Shown: positions 10,466 through 22,800 of the stretch, piece after piece | How the letters are laid out: every line of letters begins with the position of its first letter | How positions within the stretch are numbered: the first letter of the stretch is position 1 | Notes under the pieces: generated by a model | Databases searched by the model: none | What the model saw: the letters and a program-made list of their open reading frames with translations, nothing else | Told to the model about the DNA's origin: nothing | Program-made: the position numbers and the translations under genes | NCBI RefSeq assembly: GCF_015706575.1 | Contig: NW_024037070.1 | Location: 7,533,598-7,597,597 of the forward strand | Source: Patiria miniata | Lineage: Eukaryota; Echinodermata; Asteroidea; Valvatida; Asterinidae | Reading direction: 5' to 3' | DNA length: 64,000 nucleotides

Positions 10466-10811
10466 ATATGGCAAAAGTGCGTTGCTGATTTTGGAGGATG
10501 CACTGTGTCAAGGTCTTGGGCCGGACCTTGTGTTGTTTATGCTCAGCCGTGCGTAAATTTAGGACTATATTATACTTGAAATCCTGCGCACTGCTCCAGA
10601 ATGTCATTGGCTCTGCCTCAACATATTGACAGTGATTGCCTGAGGATTTGCAGGATTGAGGCAGTGGTCTCCCCTCCAAAGACCACATTCAAGAAATAAC
10701 GGATTATTTTGGAGGATTGAGCTGTATGCAATTTTTACATGGAGGCAGTTGGAGGATTTTGCAGGATTGAGGTTGAATCCTAGCAAAAATGCCTAGGGAG
10801 TTTAGGGTTAA
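10466..10811. repeat. TTAACCCTAAC-family element, copy 2 (left end missing)
   Basis: Collinear with 288-617: shared words include GGCAAAAGTGCGTT, TCAAGGTCTTGGGC and CAAGAAATAA, and the same right end CCTAGG...TTAGGGTTAA. The left third is replaced by a CCGGGAG-rich repeat. It lies immediately downstream of the last readable OPLAH exon. Confidence 0.75.
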
Positions 10812-10838
10812 GCAACGGATAAATATTTTTCAACTTAC

Positions 10839-13800
10839 CTGGATTTTGATGTCACCATGTTCGGTTATTCGTGCCTGGCAGTTGGGCTCCACAACTATGG
10901 TGCTGTTCTTCTCAATCAAGATGGCGGGGCCTTCAATGGTATGGTCAGATGACAGGTCCTCCAGGAGATAGAGCTTGGTGTCCCAATACTTGACGTCAAA
11001 GTAACACTTCGTCACCTTGATAAGGATTTTTGGAAGGAAAGAGATAGAAATGTAGGAAGCATGCAATTTAGGAACACGCAATTTAGATAACACAATAAAA
11101 CACTGAGTTGTAGAGCTTGGTTGCTATCGTCTCAGACTTTTTTTCACGTATATTTCTGGGATTCATGGCCTTCTGTAGCCGATTTCACGAAACTTTACAC
11201 AATGCCAGAAGAGCAGTCCTATTCTCAGAAATCAAGGGAATTAAATTTTTTTAAAAGACAAAGACAGAGATAAATCTGAAGTTAAGAAGACCCAATAGGT
11301 GTAACGAGGCTTTGCCTCGCCAACTTCGCGGGATAGGCAGCTTCGCCGCATGTCACCCACTTTGCAGGGAGAGAGGCGGCTTTGCCCCCTGTCGCCCACT
11401 TTCACGGGCAAGTCACCCACTTCAGGGGAAAAACGCCTGCTTCGCAGTGCCCGCTTAACAGGTGAACATCTCATGAACACATATACTTGTTCTAAAATTG
11501 TGGGCGCTACACACTTAATGGGCGATACTTTATCATGAGGATTGAAGACACTGTGGGGACAGTAAAAAAGTCCCCATAACTTGGTCCTAATTTCCCTAAC
11601 AAGGAAATTTCAATAGCAGTGATAAAACAGTCAGTGCCACTTGTGCAAACGCTGCCAAGTTTGCGAACTGTAAGCATCGGTGGCGTTACGTGGAACACAC
11701 CCCTGGTTTCCATACGAAAAAGCACATGTGTGAGCAAAGTGTAACGTCATCTCAGTACTAATGTTTTCCAGATATTGCATTTGTTCGTGGCTTTAGTGTA
11801 AACACGCCACTTAGTCTCCACTTACCACTTGAAACTTGGGCTTCTGGTTGCTTGGCCTGAGATGTCTGTCGTCCACCATGTCCGTCTTACCGACACCGCG
11901 TACTCTGATGTCGTCTACAACGATTGGCCGGCCCGGGATGGTGAAGCCAAACTCTCGCTTGTACCTTTAGAGGGAACAAAAGGCCGATCTGTTAGGCTCC
12001 GCCCATGGACAACAACATGTGCACCACTCAAATGCCACACTGGCCAGCCGAGGGCGTCACACGCACTTGCGTGCATGTTTTAGAGCGCCCTCATTCATTT
12101 TAGAATAAAGCCCATTACCTTGAGTTGAATGCTAACTCAAAATCCCCATGGCGGCACGTAGTCTGACTGGCCGGGTAGTCAGCAGCTGAACACATGAGGG
12201 CGCAATCCGTTCTATCGTAGCGCAGGTGCAGATAGGGCTCCGTTTCAATCTGGGATCTGCATCAGGTACAAACAAAAATTGACATAAAGTCACACCACTA
12301 AAAGAGTAAGCGCTTTCTTGTGTACCTTACAGTGAAACTGTTAAGCACTTTTGTATTTGCCGCTCAAGATTGAACGTGATTCTGCTTCATGTGCCCAGAA
12401 CATCCTTCCTTGGATGCGTACAGGAAGACTCTTCAAAAATATTTATTTGATACTTGATTCATGTTTCCAGATTATTTCTAGTTACTGTTCAGCACTGTGA
12501 AACCATTTATGAGTAAGAGCGCTTTATAAATGACTTTATTGTTTTGTAATGTGTTGTGTTTTTTACAAAACAGCATTTTTTTTCTCCATTAATTGTTCTT
12601 TGCAATGGGATTGGGGATCTTGTTTCACAATGGCAGTGGGCTTCAGAACTGTTTTTAGGGGTGATCATCTTTGGAGGGAAAAATCAACCAAAAGTGATCG
12701 GTTAACCACCAAAAAAATTGAACAGAAAATAAAAGGTAAATCAAGCTTTAATTTCATGTTGCCTGTGAGAGTTGCAAGCAGTTTCCTGATTTTTTTTAAT
12801 TAGGGGTATTTATCACTGGTGGCAAGTGAATTTATTTACTGGTCTGTACTCTTAGAAGTTTCACGACTTCAGCCCCTGTTCTTACCTTGCAAATCCCTGA
12901 GCCTGTAGTTCTTGTACACACTGCCTGGTTAGCTCGTCGATCCGGTCGTCAATTTTAGCCAGGGAGCTGGGTTCGTATCGCAATGCACAGGGTTCCTGGG
13001 CCTCATGTACTACATCAGCTAAGGCCATACCATAGGCCGACAGAATACCAGAGTACCTACGGCAAAAATAACACAGTGTATATGTGAGCAAATCTCAAAT
13101 AATAACGTTAAAGGGAAGATACAACATTTGCAAACATCACAAAACGAAACGATCGAATTATCACAAAATACCGTACTGGATTGTTAGGGAATGACAGTCT
13201 AAAACATTCTGTAAAATCGTGGCTCCTGGTGTGCTGTCATTTTCAAGAAAAATGGGATTTTTCCAACGCTGGTCGGCCGACCAGCGTTGGAGAAAACTGG
13301 CTTTTTTCAAAAAGTGCTCCTAATTTTTCATAATTAGTTAATTCGCGTTTTCTTTGCAATTGATTACACACCTGTGAAGGGGTACAAGCCTGCTAGACTG
13401 ATTCTCTGACCTTACAATTCCGCAAAGTTTATAAATTGCTCTGTTTCATCTTAAGTGGGGTCAGGGAACCAGACTACAAGAACATGATTGGTTTTCTTGG
13501 TTTTTCAGCATCTACAAGCCCAAATCGTGAAACAAGTCATTTTAACAATATTTGCTATAACATACTAATCCTCCAAATCCATTTATTTCTGAAAATTGCA
13601 GCAAAAGCAAATGTGGTACATTCCCTTTAAAGGTAGGGTATATCATTTGTGCATTGCTTTTTCGTTAAAAAGCAACAAAAGTGCTAAAAACCTAAAGAAG
13701 GGTGCTGAACAACTAACCTGATGAAGTAACAGCTCAGTGAATGCTGTATATTCCAAGAAACAATATTCTAGGTTCTCAATTTCAATTCAAAAGTTGCCGA

Positions 13801-16800
13801 GTCATGTTTTGAATTGCGACCAAAATCAGCGTCCAGGACACGTTCTCATTCAGCTGATTGCAGCTACGCGACGTCACAAACTGAACTGACGAAGTACAGC
13901 AACCGTGCGCACGTGTGCATCGTGTCAACGCTTGAGCGCACTCATTCAGGGCATCGCCGAATTAAAAATGAACTACTAATTTCCAAAAATGCGTCTAAAG
14001 ACGCATCTTTCGAAATGACATTCTTTTATTGTTTTCTTCAAAACGACAGCATGCCAGAAAGAATAATTTCACATGGAGATTTAGTGCCATTACTATTTTT
14101 AAACCAAGTATGCTTTTCACAATAATTTTGTCAGTTACTTTTTGGATAGCTGCAAATGATATACTCTACCTTAACCAACAAAGGCGAACAGTCTTCCTGA
14201 GCCGTTTACTATGTTTTTCGATATGGCCAACACACGAACAGTGAACGTAATGATCCTGTCGGAGATAAGAGTCTGCATTTTGTACCCTCCCAGTAAGTTC
14301 ATTTTGACAACACTTTTTCTATGACATTATCGTTCCATTTGCGGTTGTCACATTTGCAAGTCCTAGCTTGTGAACACAAACACGTTCGCATGACTGGAAC
14401 ACTCCCTCGGTTTCAGGTCACCTGGAGTGCCTCACATGAGTAAACCATGAAAACCTTCAACTTTTTTCAGTGCGTTCAGAGAACAGGGAGGAAGGGTACA
14501 ACTGACCTGTGAATGAAGACAGTTGACATGCCCAATGACCTGGCTATGTCACAAGCGTGCTGGCCTCCTGCGCCGCCAAAGCAGGCTAGCACATGGCGCG
14601 AGGTGTCGTGCCCCTTGGCCTGAAGAGACACAATAACAACTGACCTGAGATATTGGGCCTCTTGGGCAAAGACTTAACCTTGTAAAGTACGGGGTGAGTA
14701 AAAAAAAAAATGAAACCCAAATGTTGGGACCATTGTTTTAAGGAAGTTCTGCATGTAGCATTCTCAAAATCTAGGTTATAAAAGCCCAATTCATAAGCTT
14801 TCTTTCAGTACAAGAATCATTCAAATCACTTATGGTTTTTTCAAGTTACGGACTTTTAAACACAACCAACGTTTTAAAGTTCTGTCCTCGGAACACAAGA
14901 AGGTTAAAGTGTTCTTTCAGCAAAACGAAAACAAATCACATAGGGATGCGTGTGAATTGTTTTCGTTTTGCTGAAAGAAGGCACACCTATTTGGTGATCC
15001 GTGGACAGAACCTTAAAACGGTGGTTGTGTTTAAAATTCCGTAACTTGAAAAGTACATGAGGGATTTGAATGATTCTTGTACTAAAAGAAAGCTTACGAA
15101 ATGGGCTTTCATAAACTAGATTTTGAAAGTGCTACATGCAGAACTTCAATAAAATAATAGTCCCGACATTTGGGTTTCGGTTTTTTTAAAACTCATCATG
15201 TACAGAACAGCTGCCGTTCATTTTTGTAATTGTGCTCTACATGATTCTAGAGATTCAAAAAAATGTTTTGTTTCTTATTTTGTGATATTTTTGCCAACAA
15301 GATATAAACAGTGTGTGCTGGTCCCCGAGGCAAGCCTAGTATCTTCTTTGAGCTTGGCTGACTGACTGACTCCCCTTGTGACTTACACTGATTAGGGAGC
15401 AGCTTTACGAGACTTGCTTAATAGAGTGATAATAAGCCAGAGATATAATTACCTGAGTCAGAGCTCTGATTGGTCGACACATGGTCTCGTTGGCAACGTT
15501 AATGAATCCCATGGCAACCTCCTCCATGCTCATTGGATCTTTCTTGGTTCCCTCCGGCTGGGAGGCCAAGAACTCGTTCACCTTTAAACGGAAAAGACAA
15601 TTGGCCATATTTTTGAGTGAATGAGGAGGATGCTGTCACTACACAATTTTTTTGTACAAAATTAAGACAGGTAATGTAACTTTAATATAGCTCAGTGCTC
15701 TTCACTGAAGTTTGCACTGGGCAGCTGATTTGTCCTTCAGGTAGGTAATGTTCTAAATTGTTCAGTTTTTTGTACGAGCCTACGTAGTAAATAAATTTTA
15801 ACAAACAATATTTTACCTCCTGAGTGAGTTTCATGAATGCATTGACAGACGCCTCCATGTCCAATGGTTGGTCCTCTGTCTTGCCAAATATACTTGGGAA
15901 GAACTCTGGACGCAGACGACCCAAGACAAGGTTAGCATCTGTCACACACAGGGGTCCACCTACATGAAGATAAAAATGTATACGATACTTAAACCAGAGC
16001 GCTGTTTTCAGTTTTGCAAATCTTTACTTTTGCAATAGTCTACGAAAAGATGACCATGGGTCATTCCCCACAAACGTTGACATGGCTGACAAGTGGAAAA
16101 TTTATCAAATCTTCAGAACTACAAGCATCATAACCTGAAATGTGGTATCAAATTAAAGGGGACGACAAGATCTTTTATTATTTGAGAGGTGTGCCATAGA
16201 GCTATATTAAATTACCAGAGCGCTGACTCGATGTACAAAGTGATGCGTGCTGGGCGCATCCATGTTTGTGCACAAACCTATGGAAATCTCAAAACTTTGT
16301 ACGACTTTTGTACGGCTCTTTGCATATCTGCGTTTGTATTCTATACATGTGCGTTATCGAAGCCGATAGCTTCATCTGACTTGTTTATAACAGGACCTAT
16401 TAATAAATAATAAATTTGCACTAATCCTTTGGTCAACAGATTATAACAATGTTATCAATAGAGATTCTGTATGGTGATCCAGAGGTTGCCGATTCCAATC
16501 CTAGTATTATATCCTACATGTTGCAACTTTTGTTGCTCATGCAAGTATTTTTAAGAAATTTGTCAGACTCAGATGACTGTTGCCTGTTGCACCATAATTG
16601 ACAATGAGATTATATTAGTGTTGTGACTTTTCCCCGACATGTGATGATTTTGATTGCATTACTTTTTAATGCAAAATACTCGATGGGGCCAACATTTTGT
16701 TCATGGTACAACCAATGAAAAATTCCATGACCACCAACCTTTGCGATAGCAGGCGGGTCCAGGGTGTGCCCCGGCCGATTCTGGACCGACCACAAACAGT

Positions 16801-19800
16801 CCAGAGCGGAAGAAAAGCCGCGAACCTCCACCGGCTGCCACCGTGTTGATATCCAGCTGAAACAAAGAGAGTGGGATTGTCAAACTTTCTATGGACTGCG
16901 TACTCAAATATTCAAGAGTTACAAAGGGAATTGGGGGAGACCACCAGGAGACTTGAACGCTGTTGCCCACACGAAGACACTACACGTTGGTGCATATTCA
17001 GTCTGCGTACTTTGGCACATAAGTGAGGGAACCAGTATTCGCCCATGAGCTTCGTGCGCCGACGAAGAGGGCGCCCTTCTACTTAGCAACGACGTCCCAT
17101 GTGCGGGACATTTCGCTGGTTGACGCGTACAGTTCCTTGTGTGTGACGCACGTACACCAGGGGATTTGTACTATGTACACGCAGTGGCCGCACTTCACAA
17201 CAAATGAATTGCAGTCAGGCAAGATGGCGTCGGTCGGTCAACCCCAACTGTACTCTCTTTGCCGGTGAGGGGGTACTTGTGAACGGAGCAGATAGTAAGG
17301 GAAGAGTTTAACTTTAATTACCTGTGGTGCTTGGATTGTCACCCCTGCCGTGGTTGTCTCAAAGACATGCTCATATTCCCCAGCATAGCGGCTGACATCG
17401 GTCGATGTTCCTGAAAAGTATCAAGACAAGGCAAGCTAGGGTTGTCCATTTTCAAATAATTTAGAATTGGATTACTCCAAACTGCATTTGTCCGAATATT
17501 TGGATATCCAAAACAAACGGGCGTAAGCGTATACGCCCTTCTGCCAGGCACGCGACGAAAAAGTTTCACGAGCATGGGATTTGGGAGAGAAAAATATCAT
17601 CAACCATTGCTATCGGTTGGTAACCTACCTCCCATGTCAAATCCTATGACAGGCAGATCTGTTTCTCTCTTGTACGTCGTGACAGCATAGCCTACCACTC
17701 CCCCAGCTGGTCCTGATAGAATAGCACGGGAACCATTGAACCTGGGAAATACAATTGAGTCATGTCAAATCCTTGATTAGCACGGGAACCATTGAACCTG
17801 GAAAACACAGTCAAGCCATGTCAAATCCTTACTAGCATGGAACCATTGAACCTGGAAAAATGACAAGTGCATGATTAGGCCAAAAAAAAAGTCTCCGGTT
17901 TCTGGTATGCGCGCGCGTCGCCGTAGCCATGCGCGTCGGCAAAATTAAAAAGTTTTTTTTTTCAATGTAAGATGATGTCTCAGAACCGCCAAACTCACTG
18001 GTTTGACTGGAATCCTGCTGCTGCACAATTTTAACGTGTGGGATTACGATCGAGTCCATGTATAAGCTTTATGTGGCCTCTATATATTTGTAGTCAGCAG
18101 CCCACATTTGAAGGAAAAAGAAAAAGGAAAAAAAAGCCGCGTCGCCGCACCACTTTTGGGGCAAGCTCCATACCAGAAACCGGAGACTTTTTTTTTTGCC
18201 TTAGCACGGGATAAATTGAACCTGGAAAATACATTCAAGTCCTGACATGATAAGCAATCATGGCTAATCCAGGGTTTTAAATTGTTGAGGGTGATTATTA
18301 ACCCTAACTTCCCCAACTCCATCAAAATCCATTCCCCATCTTGGTGGATTTTTGGGGACTTGGTCATGCAGGCCTGGTTTGACTAAATATTGATGGAGTA
18401 TGATGGACTTGGGCCTGGAGGCCTAAAGCAAAGCATGCATTAAATGGCCGAATTGGTCCAGTACTTAGCAAAAGACAGTAGGGATTTAGAGTTAAAAAAC
18501 ATTCATGTACATGTAGGATATATTGCTGGCCCATTAAAGTTTGTAAACTCAATCTGTTTTCCTTGGTGATCTGGGACCTACTCACTTTTCCATGGGGGTG
18601 AGTCCACCATCTGACTGCATGACAAGCACCCTCTTCCCTTGCAGATTGTCCCGGAAACCCCCCGCAAAGCTAGTTAGATAAGTCCGGATGCACGGTGTCA
18701 GGTAGGCATCTGCACACGCTGTATGAGAAAAACATCAACACTATTAACACGTCAACAACAAACAGATGAAACAAGTCAGGTGTGTTTACAAACACAAATG
18801 CCCCGCAACCGTGACTGTTCCCATGACATAACACCACTCTTTTAACATCAACTTACATGTACCTTGGTCACATGGAATGTTCATTGACAGCATTAGTGTC
18901 TTCTGTAGGTTTTATATGAATTAATCCCTAATCCCTATGATCTCAGAATAAATACAAGATTTCGATTGTTTTAGCCACTGTGACCTTGACCCTTGACCTT
19001 TTGGCCCCAAATGCAAAAGGCTTCTTAGGATTACCAAGGACAATCCACAAACCAAATTTGAAGTTCATATGTAAAGTATTTCTCAAGTTATCGCGCTGAC
19101 AAAATTTCTATTGTTTCAGCCACTGTGACCTTGACCCTTGACCTTTCGGCCCCAAATGCAATAGGCTTCTTAGGATTACCAAGAACAATACACAAACCAA
19201 ATTTGAAATTCATATGTAAAGTATTTCTCAAGTTATCGCGCTGACAAAATTTCTTTTGTTTTAGCCACTGTGACCTTGACCCTTGACCTTTCGGCCCCAA
19301 ATGCAATAGGCTTCTTAGGATTGCCAAGGACAATCCACAAACCAAATTTGAAGTTTATATGTAAAGTATATCTCAAGTTATCACGCTGACAAAATTTCTT
19401 TTGTTTTAGCCACTGTGACCTTGACCCTTGACCTTTCGGCCCCAAATGCAAAAGGCTTCTCAGGATTGCCAAGGACAATCCACAAACCAAATTTGAAGTT
19501 CATATGTAAAGTATTTCTCAAGTTATCGCGTTGACAAAATTTCTATTGTTTCAGCCACTGTGACCTTGACCCTTGACCTTTCGGCCCCAAATGCAATAGG
19601 CCTCTTAGGATTGCCAAGGACAATCCACAAACCAAATTTGAAGTTCATATGTAAAGTATATCTCAAGTTATCACGCTGACAAAATTTCTTTTGTTTTAGC
19701 CACTGTGACCTTGACCCTTGACCTTTCGGCCCCAAATGCAAAAGGCTTCTCAGGATTGCCAAGGACAATCCACAAACCAAATTTGAAGTTCATATGTAAA

Positions 19801-22800
19801 GTATTTCTCAAGTTATCGCGCTGACAAAATTTCTATTGTTTCAGCCACTGTGACCTTGACCCTTGACCTTTCGGCCCCAAATGCAATAGGCCTCTTAGGA
19901 TTACCAAGAACAATACACAGACCAAATTTGAAGTTCATATGTTAAGTATTTCTCAAGTTATCGTGCTGACAAGATTTGTCCGGACACACACACCCACACA
20001 CCCACCCACCCACACACACACCCACACACCCACCCACCCACCCACCCACCCACCCACGGAAGGACAAGGCGGAAACAGTATGCCCCTTCGGCTTCGCCGC
20101 GGGGCATAACAAAGAGAGAAACTCAAATCTTTACAATCTGAAATAACTACTCTGATTTCATGATCATGGTCTATAGTGCAAAATGACTGGTTCCTCTGTG
20201 TTGGCTAATGTGGACTAATCTCCCTTGGCTTCGCGTCAGAAGAAAGTCAAATCAGCCAACACCGACACCGAGGCACCAATTATGTTGGACTCCTTCCCCT
20301 CAACCTCTAACCTAACCTCCCCCAACCAATCAAACCCAATGGCATTTTTTTGTTGGAATCTCTCAGGATGGGTACAGTACCCCTAAACTGACAGTCTTTT
20401 ACATAGTGTTGGGCACACCTCCAGAATCAACGTCAAAAATATGTGTGTGCAGTTTCCCATATGGTGTTGGAATCTGCCAGGATGGGTCTGGTTCCTAGTA
20501 CATGTAAATTATGCTAGGGAGTTAGGGTTGTATTTGTGTATTACCTGTGTATCCCCTGGGAACCATTCTAACCATGGGCATGACAGCACTGGACAGTGAG
20601 ATATGACTGAAGCCCATCTGTCGAGCAATCTCGCCAATCTCTCGCTCGTGGCTTTCAAACCTGCGACGAAAGATGTAAAAATAATGTGGTGGTCATTATA
20701 GCGCTTTATACTTTAGTCCCTAAGCGCTTCACAATTATTGTGGGGTGCTGTGGTCCAATGGTTACGGTGTTCGACTCGTGTGCCGTGGTACATGGGTTTG
20801 AATCCTGACCGTGGGAACATGGTGCTTGTGCTCTTGAGCAAGGCACTTTACCATTATTGCTTCGTCCTTTGGATGGGACGTAAAGCCGTAGGTCCCGTGT
20901 GTTGTGTAATGCACGTTAAAGAACCCAGTAACACTTATCGCTAAGAGAAGTTGCCCCGGTGTTTCTAGCAGTGGCTGCAATATGCGCCGCAGCATCTTGT
21001 AAACCATTATAAGGTGCTACATAATGGGTCTCATATATCTCCAGCGCCTTGGGTGTTTTTTTTTTAATGAACAAGATTTTCAGCAGGCCACTCCCCAAGC
21101 TTCACGATTTGCAGGCCTGCAATAAAGGAATCACTACCTCCATCTGTTTCCTTGGGATTCCACTAACTCTCTCAACAAATAAAATTTCAATTAAAATGAG
21201 CCAAAGTTTTGCATAGTTAAGGATATCTCAGCGCTGAATGTGGCGTGTCTTCCATGCGTTGCAACTTACTTCTTAGTTATGTTTATACCGTATTTTCTGT
21301 ATTGATGGAAATTTAGTAAAACTGCTCGTGAGTACTCGACTACTCACGAGTAATTTCTCTGCGAGTACTCGGGTAGGAAAATCCACTACTCGCCCAGGCC
21401 TACAGGTGATACGTGTAAGGTGTTGAATTCTGAATGATTCAGATTATCAATTGACTGTTATTCTGTTTTGTTTTCAAAAAAATAAATGTCCCTTGAACCT
21501 TATCAGAGGAAAATATCAACCTTTCATAAGCCCATTTCTAAAAAACGGTGTTTTTATTTCAGTAGGATGCGTCTTAAGATGAGAAGAGTTTCGTGAAACA
21601 GGCCCCTGGTGAGTTCAATACGTACGTGTAGGCATGTATGAGAACAACAGCCAGGCTGCGGATGCCTTTGTCAAGGACCTTCTGTAAATCGGCTCTGAGT
21701 TTCTCCTTATTAAGGTCTTCGCGTACCTCAAGCTGCAAGAAAACAGAGGATATATCAGCCATTCATTGGCCCTTTTCTGAATTTCTCAACAATGGTGTTT
21801 TGTTTCAGTTATTTCTAAAGGATTTTGAGTTCAACTTCTGGGTTTAAAATTTGAAATGCAGAAAATGCAGCTGATTCAACACTTGTTGAATAAACAACAA
21901 AAACATGAACAAGGTAGCCATCCTAAAGCAATCTCCATTGAACCAGAGTGCTCAATAAAGGATGTAGCATTTGAAGAAAAAGCTGTTTTTCCAACATGCC
22001 CAATAATCTTTAACCTGGTTGATTAGGCCCCAAAAAAGTAGTTCTGCTTCCGATTACATGGCATTTGAAAATAGGGTAGGTGGGTAGGAGGGAACGTTTT
22101 TTTGGAAATTTTTTGGGTGTACGATCATATGGAGGTGTCTGCGTGTAGTCAAGGGTAAAAGGTAGTAATTGATGATTTTCGGGCTTTTTTCCTCATTTTC
22201 CCCCCCAAAAAATTAGGGTAGGGGCTGTCAGAATAGGGTAGGTAGGGTAATCGGAAGCAGAACTATTACGTTATTTTTTTGGCCTTACTGAAAATGATAG
22301 GAAATTCCTCTTTTCTTAAAACTGAAAGGAGACCACACACTACATGCACCAACTGCAAAAGATGCTTGATGATATTATTTAATGACAATCAAGTGAGCTA
22401 TTACCAAATAATTTGGCAATTGTGTTTATGAATATTTGCAAATGTTGTACAATACTTGTCAATAACACCTAAATCTCACCTTTTCTCCCGTTGTACCGGT
22501 AACAATCTCCAGGCCCTGTCGCCTAGGTAACCCGCATCTTTCTTGTTGCAAGATGACCCTCCCAGATACTTCCACTACCTCTTCGTACAGCATGTCAGGG
22601 GTCACAATCTCCTGTTGAAGATATCAATAATCTTTCAAAGATGAGGAATATGATTGAAACATTGATGAATCGTTACATCTCTACTTACAAGACGAAGGAG
22701 TTGGAGCCAAACTGTGTGTAAAGTACGTGACAATACAAAGAGTGAAATATGTAGTTCTTGTCAAACATTCCCAGTAAATTCTCTGTGTATTTTTTGGCTT

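Noticed and set aside
4863-10838. OPLAH HyuB exons hidden between the GPCR array and exon 16.
   Set aside because: No minus-strand frame resembles the expected HyuB motifs, and much of the stretch is accounted for by repeats; single tiny exons cannot be fully excluded by eye.
19088-19780. Three similar 85-codon minus-strand frames suggesting a duplicated small gene.
   Set aside because: They are the 145-bp minisatellite units read in overlapping frames; there is no family similarity or splice structure, and they sit inside an OPLAH intron.
18976-19978. A CRISPR-like array of evenly spaced repeats.
   Set aside because: The whole 145-base unit is repeated with no unique spacers, and the context is an animal intron.
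20742-20815. A tRNA gene, because box A and box B words are present.
   Set aside because: The ends do not pair into an acceptor stem and the tRNA-like head continues into a SINE body with a T-rich tail.
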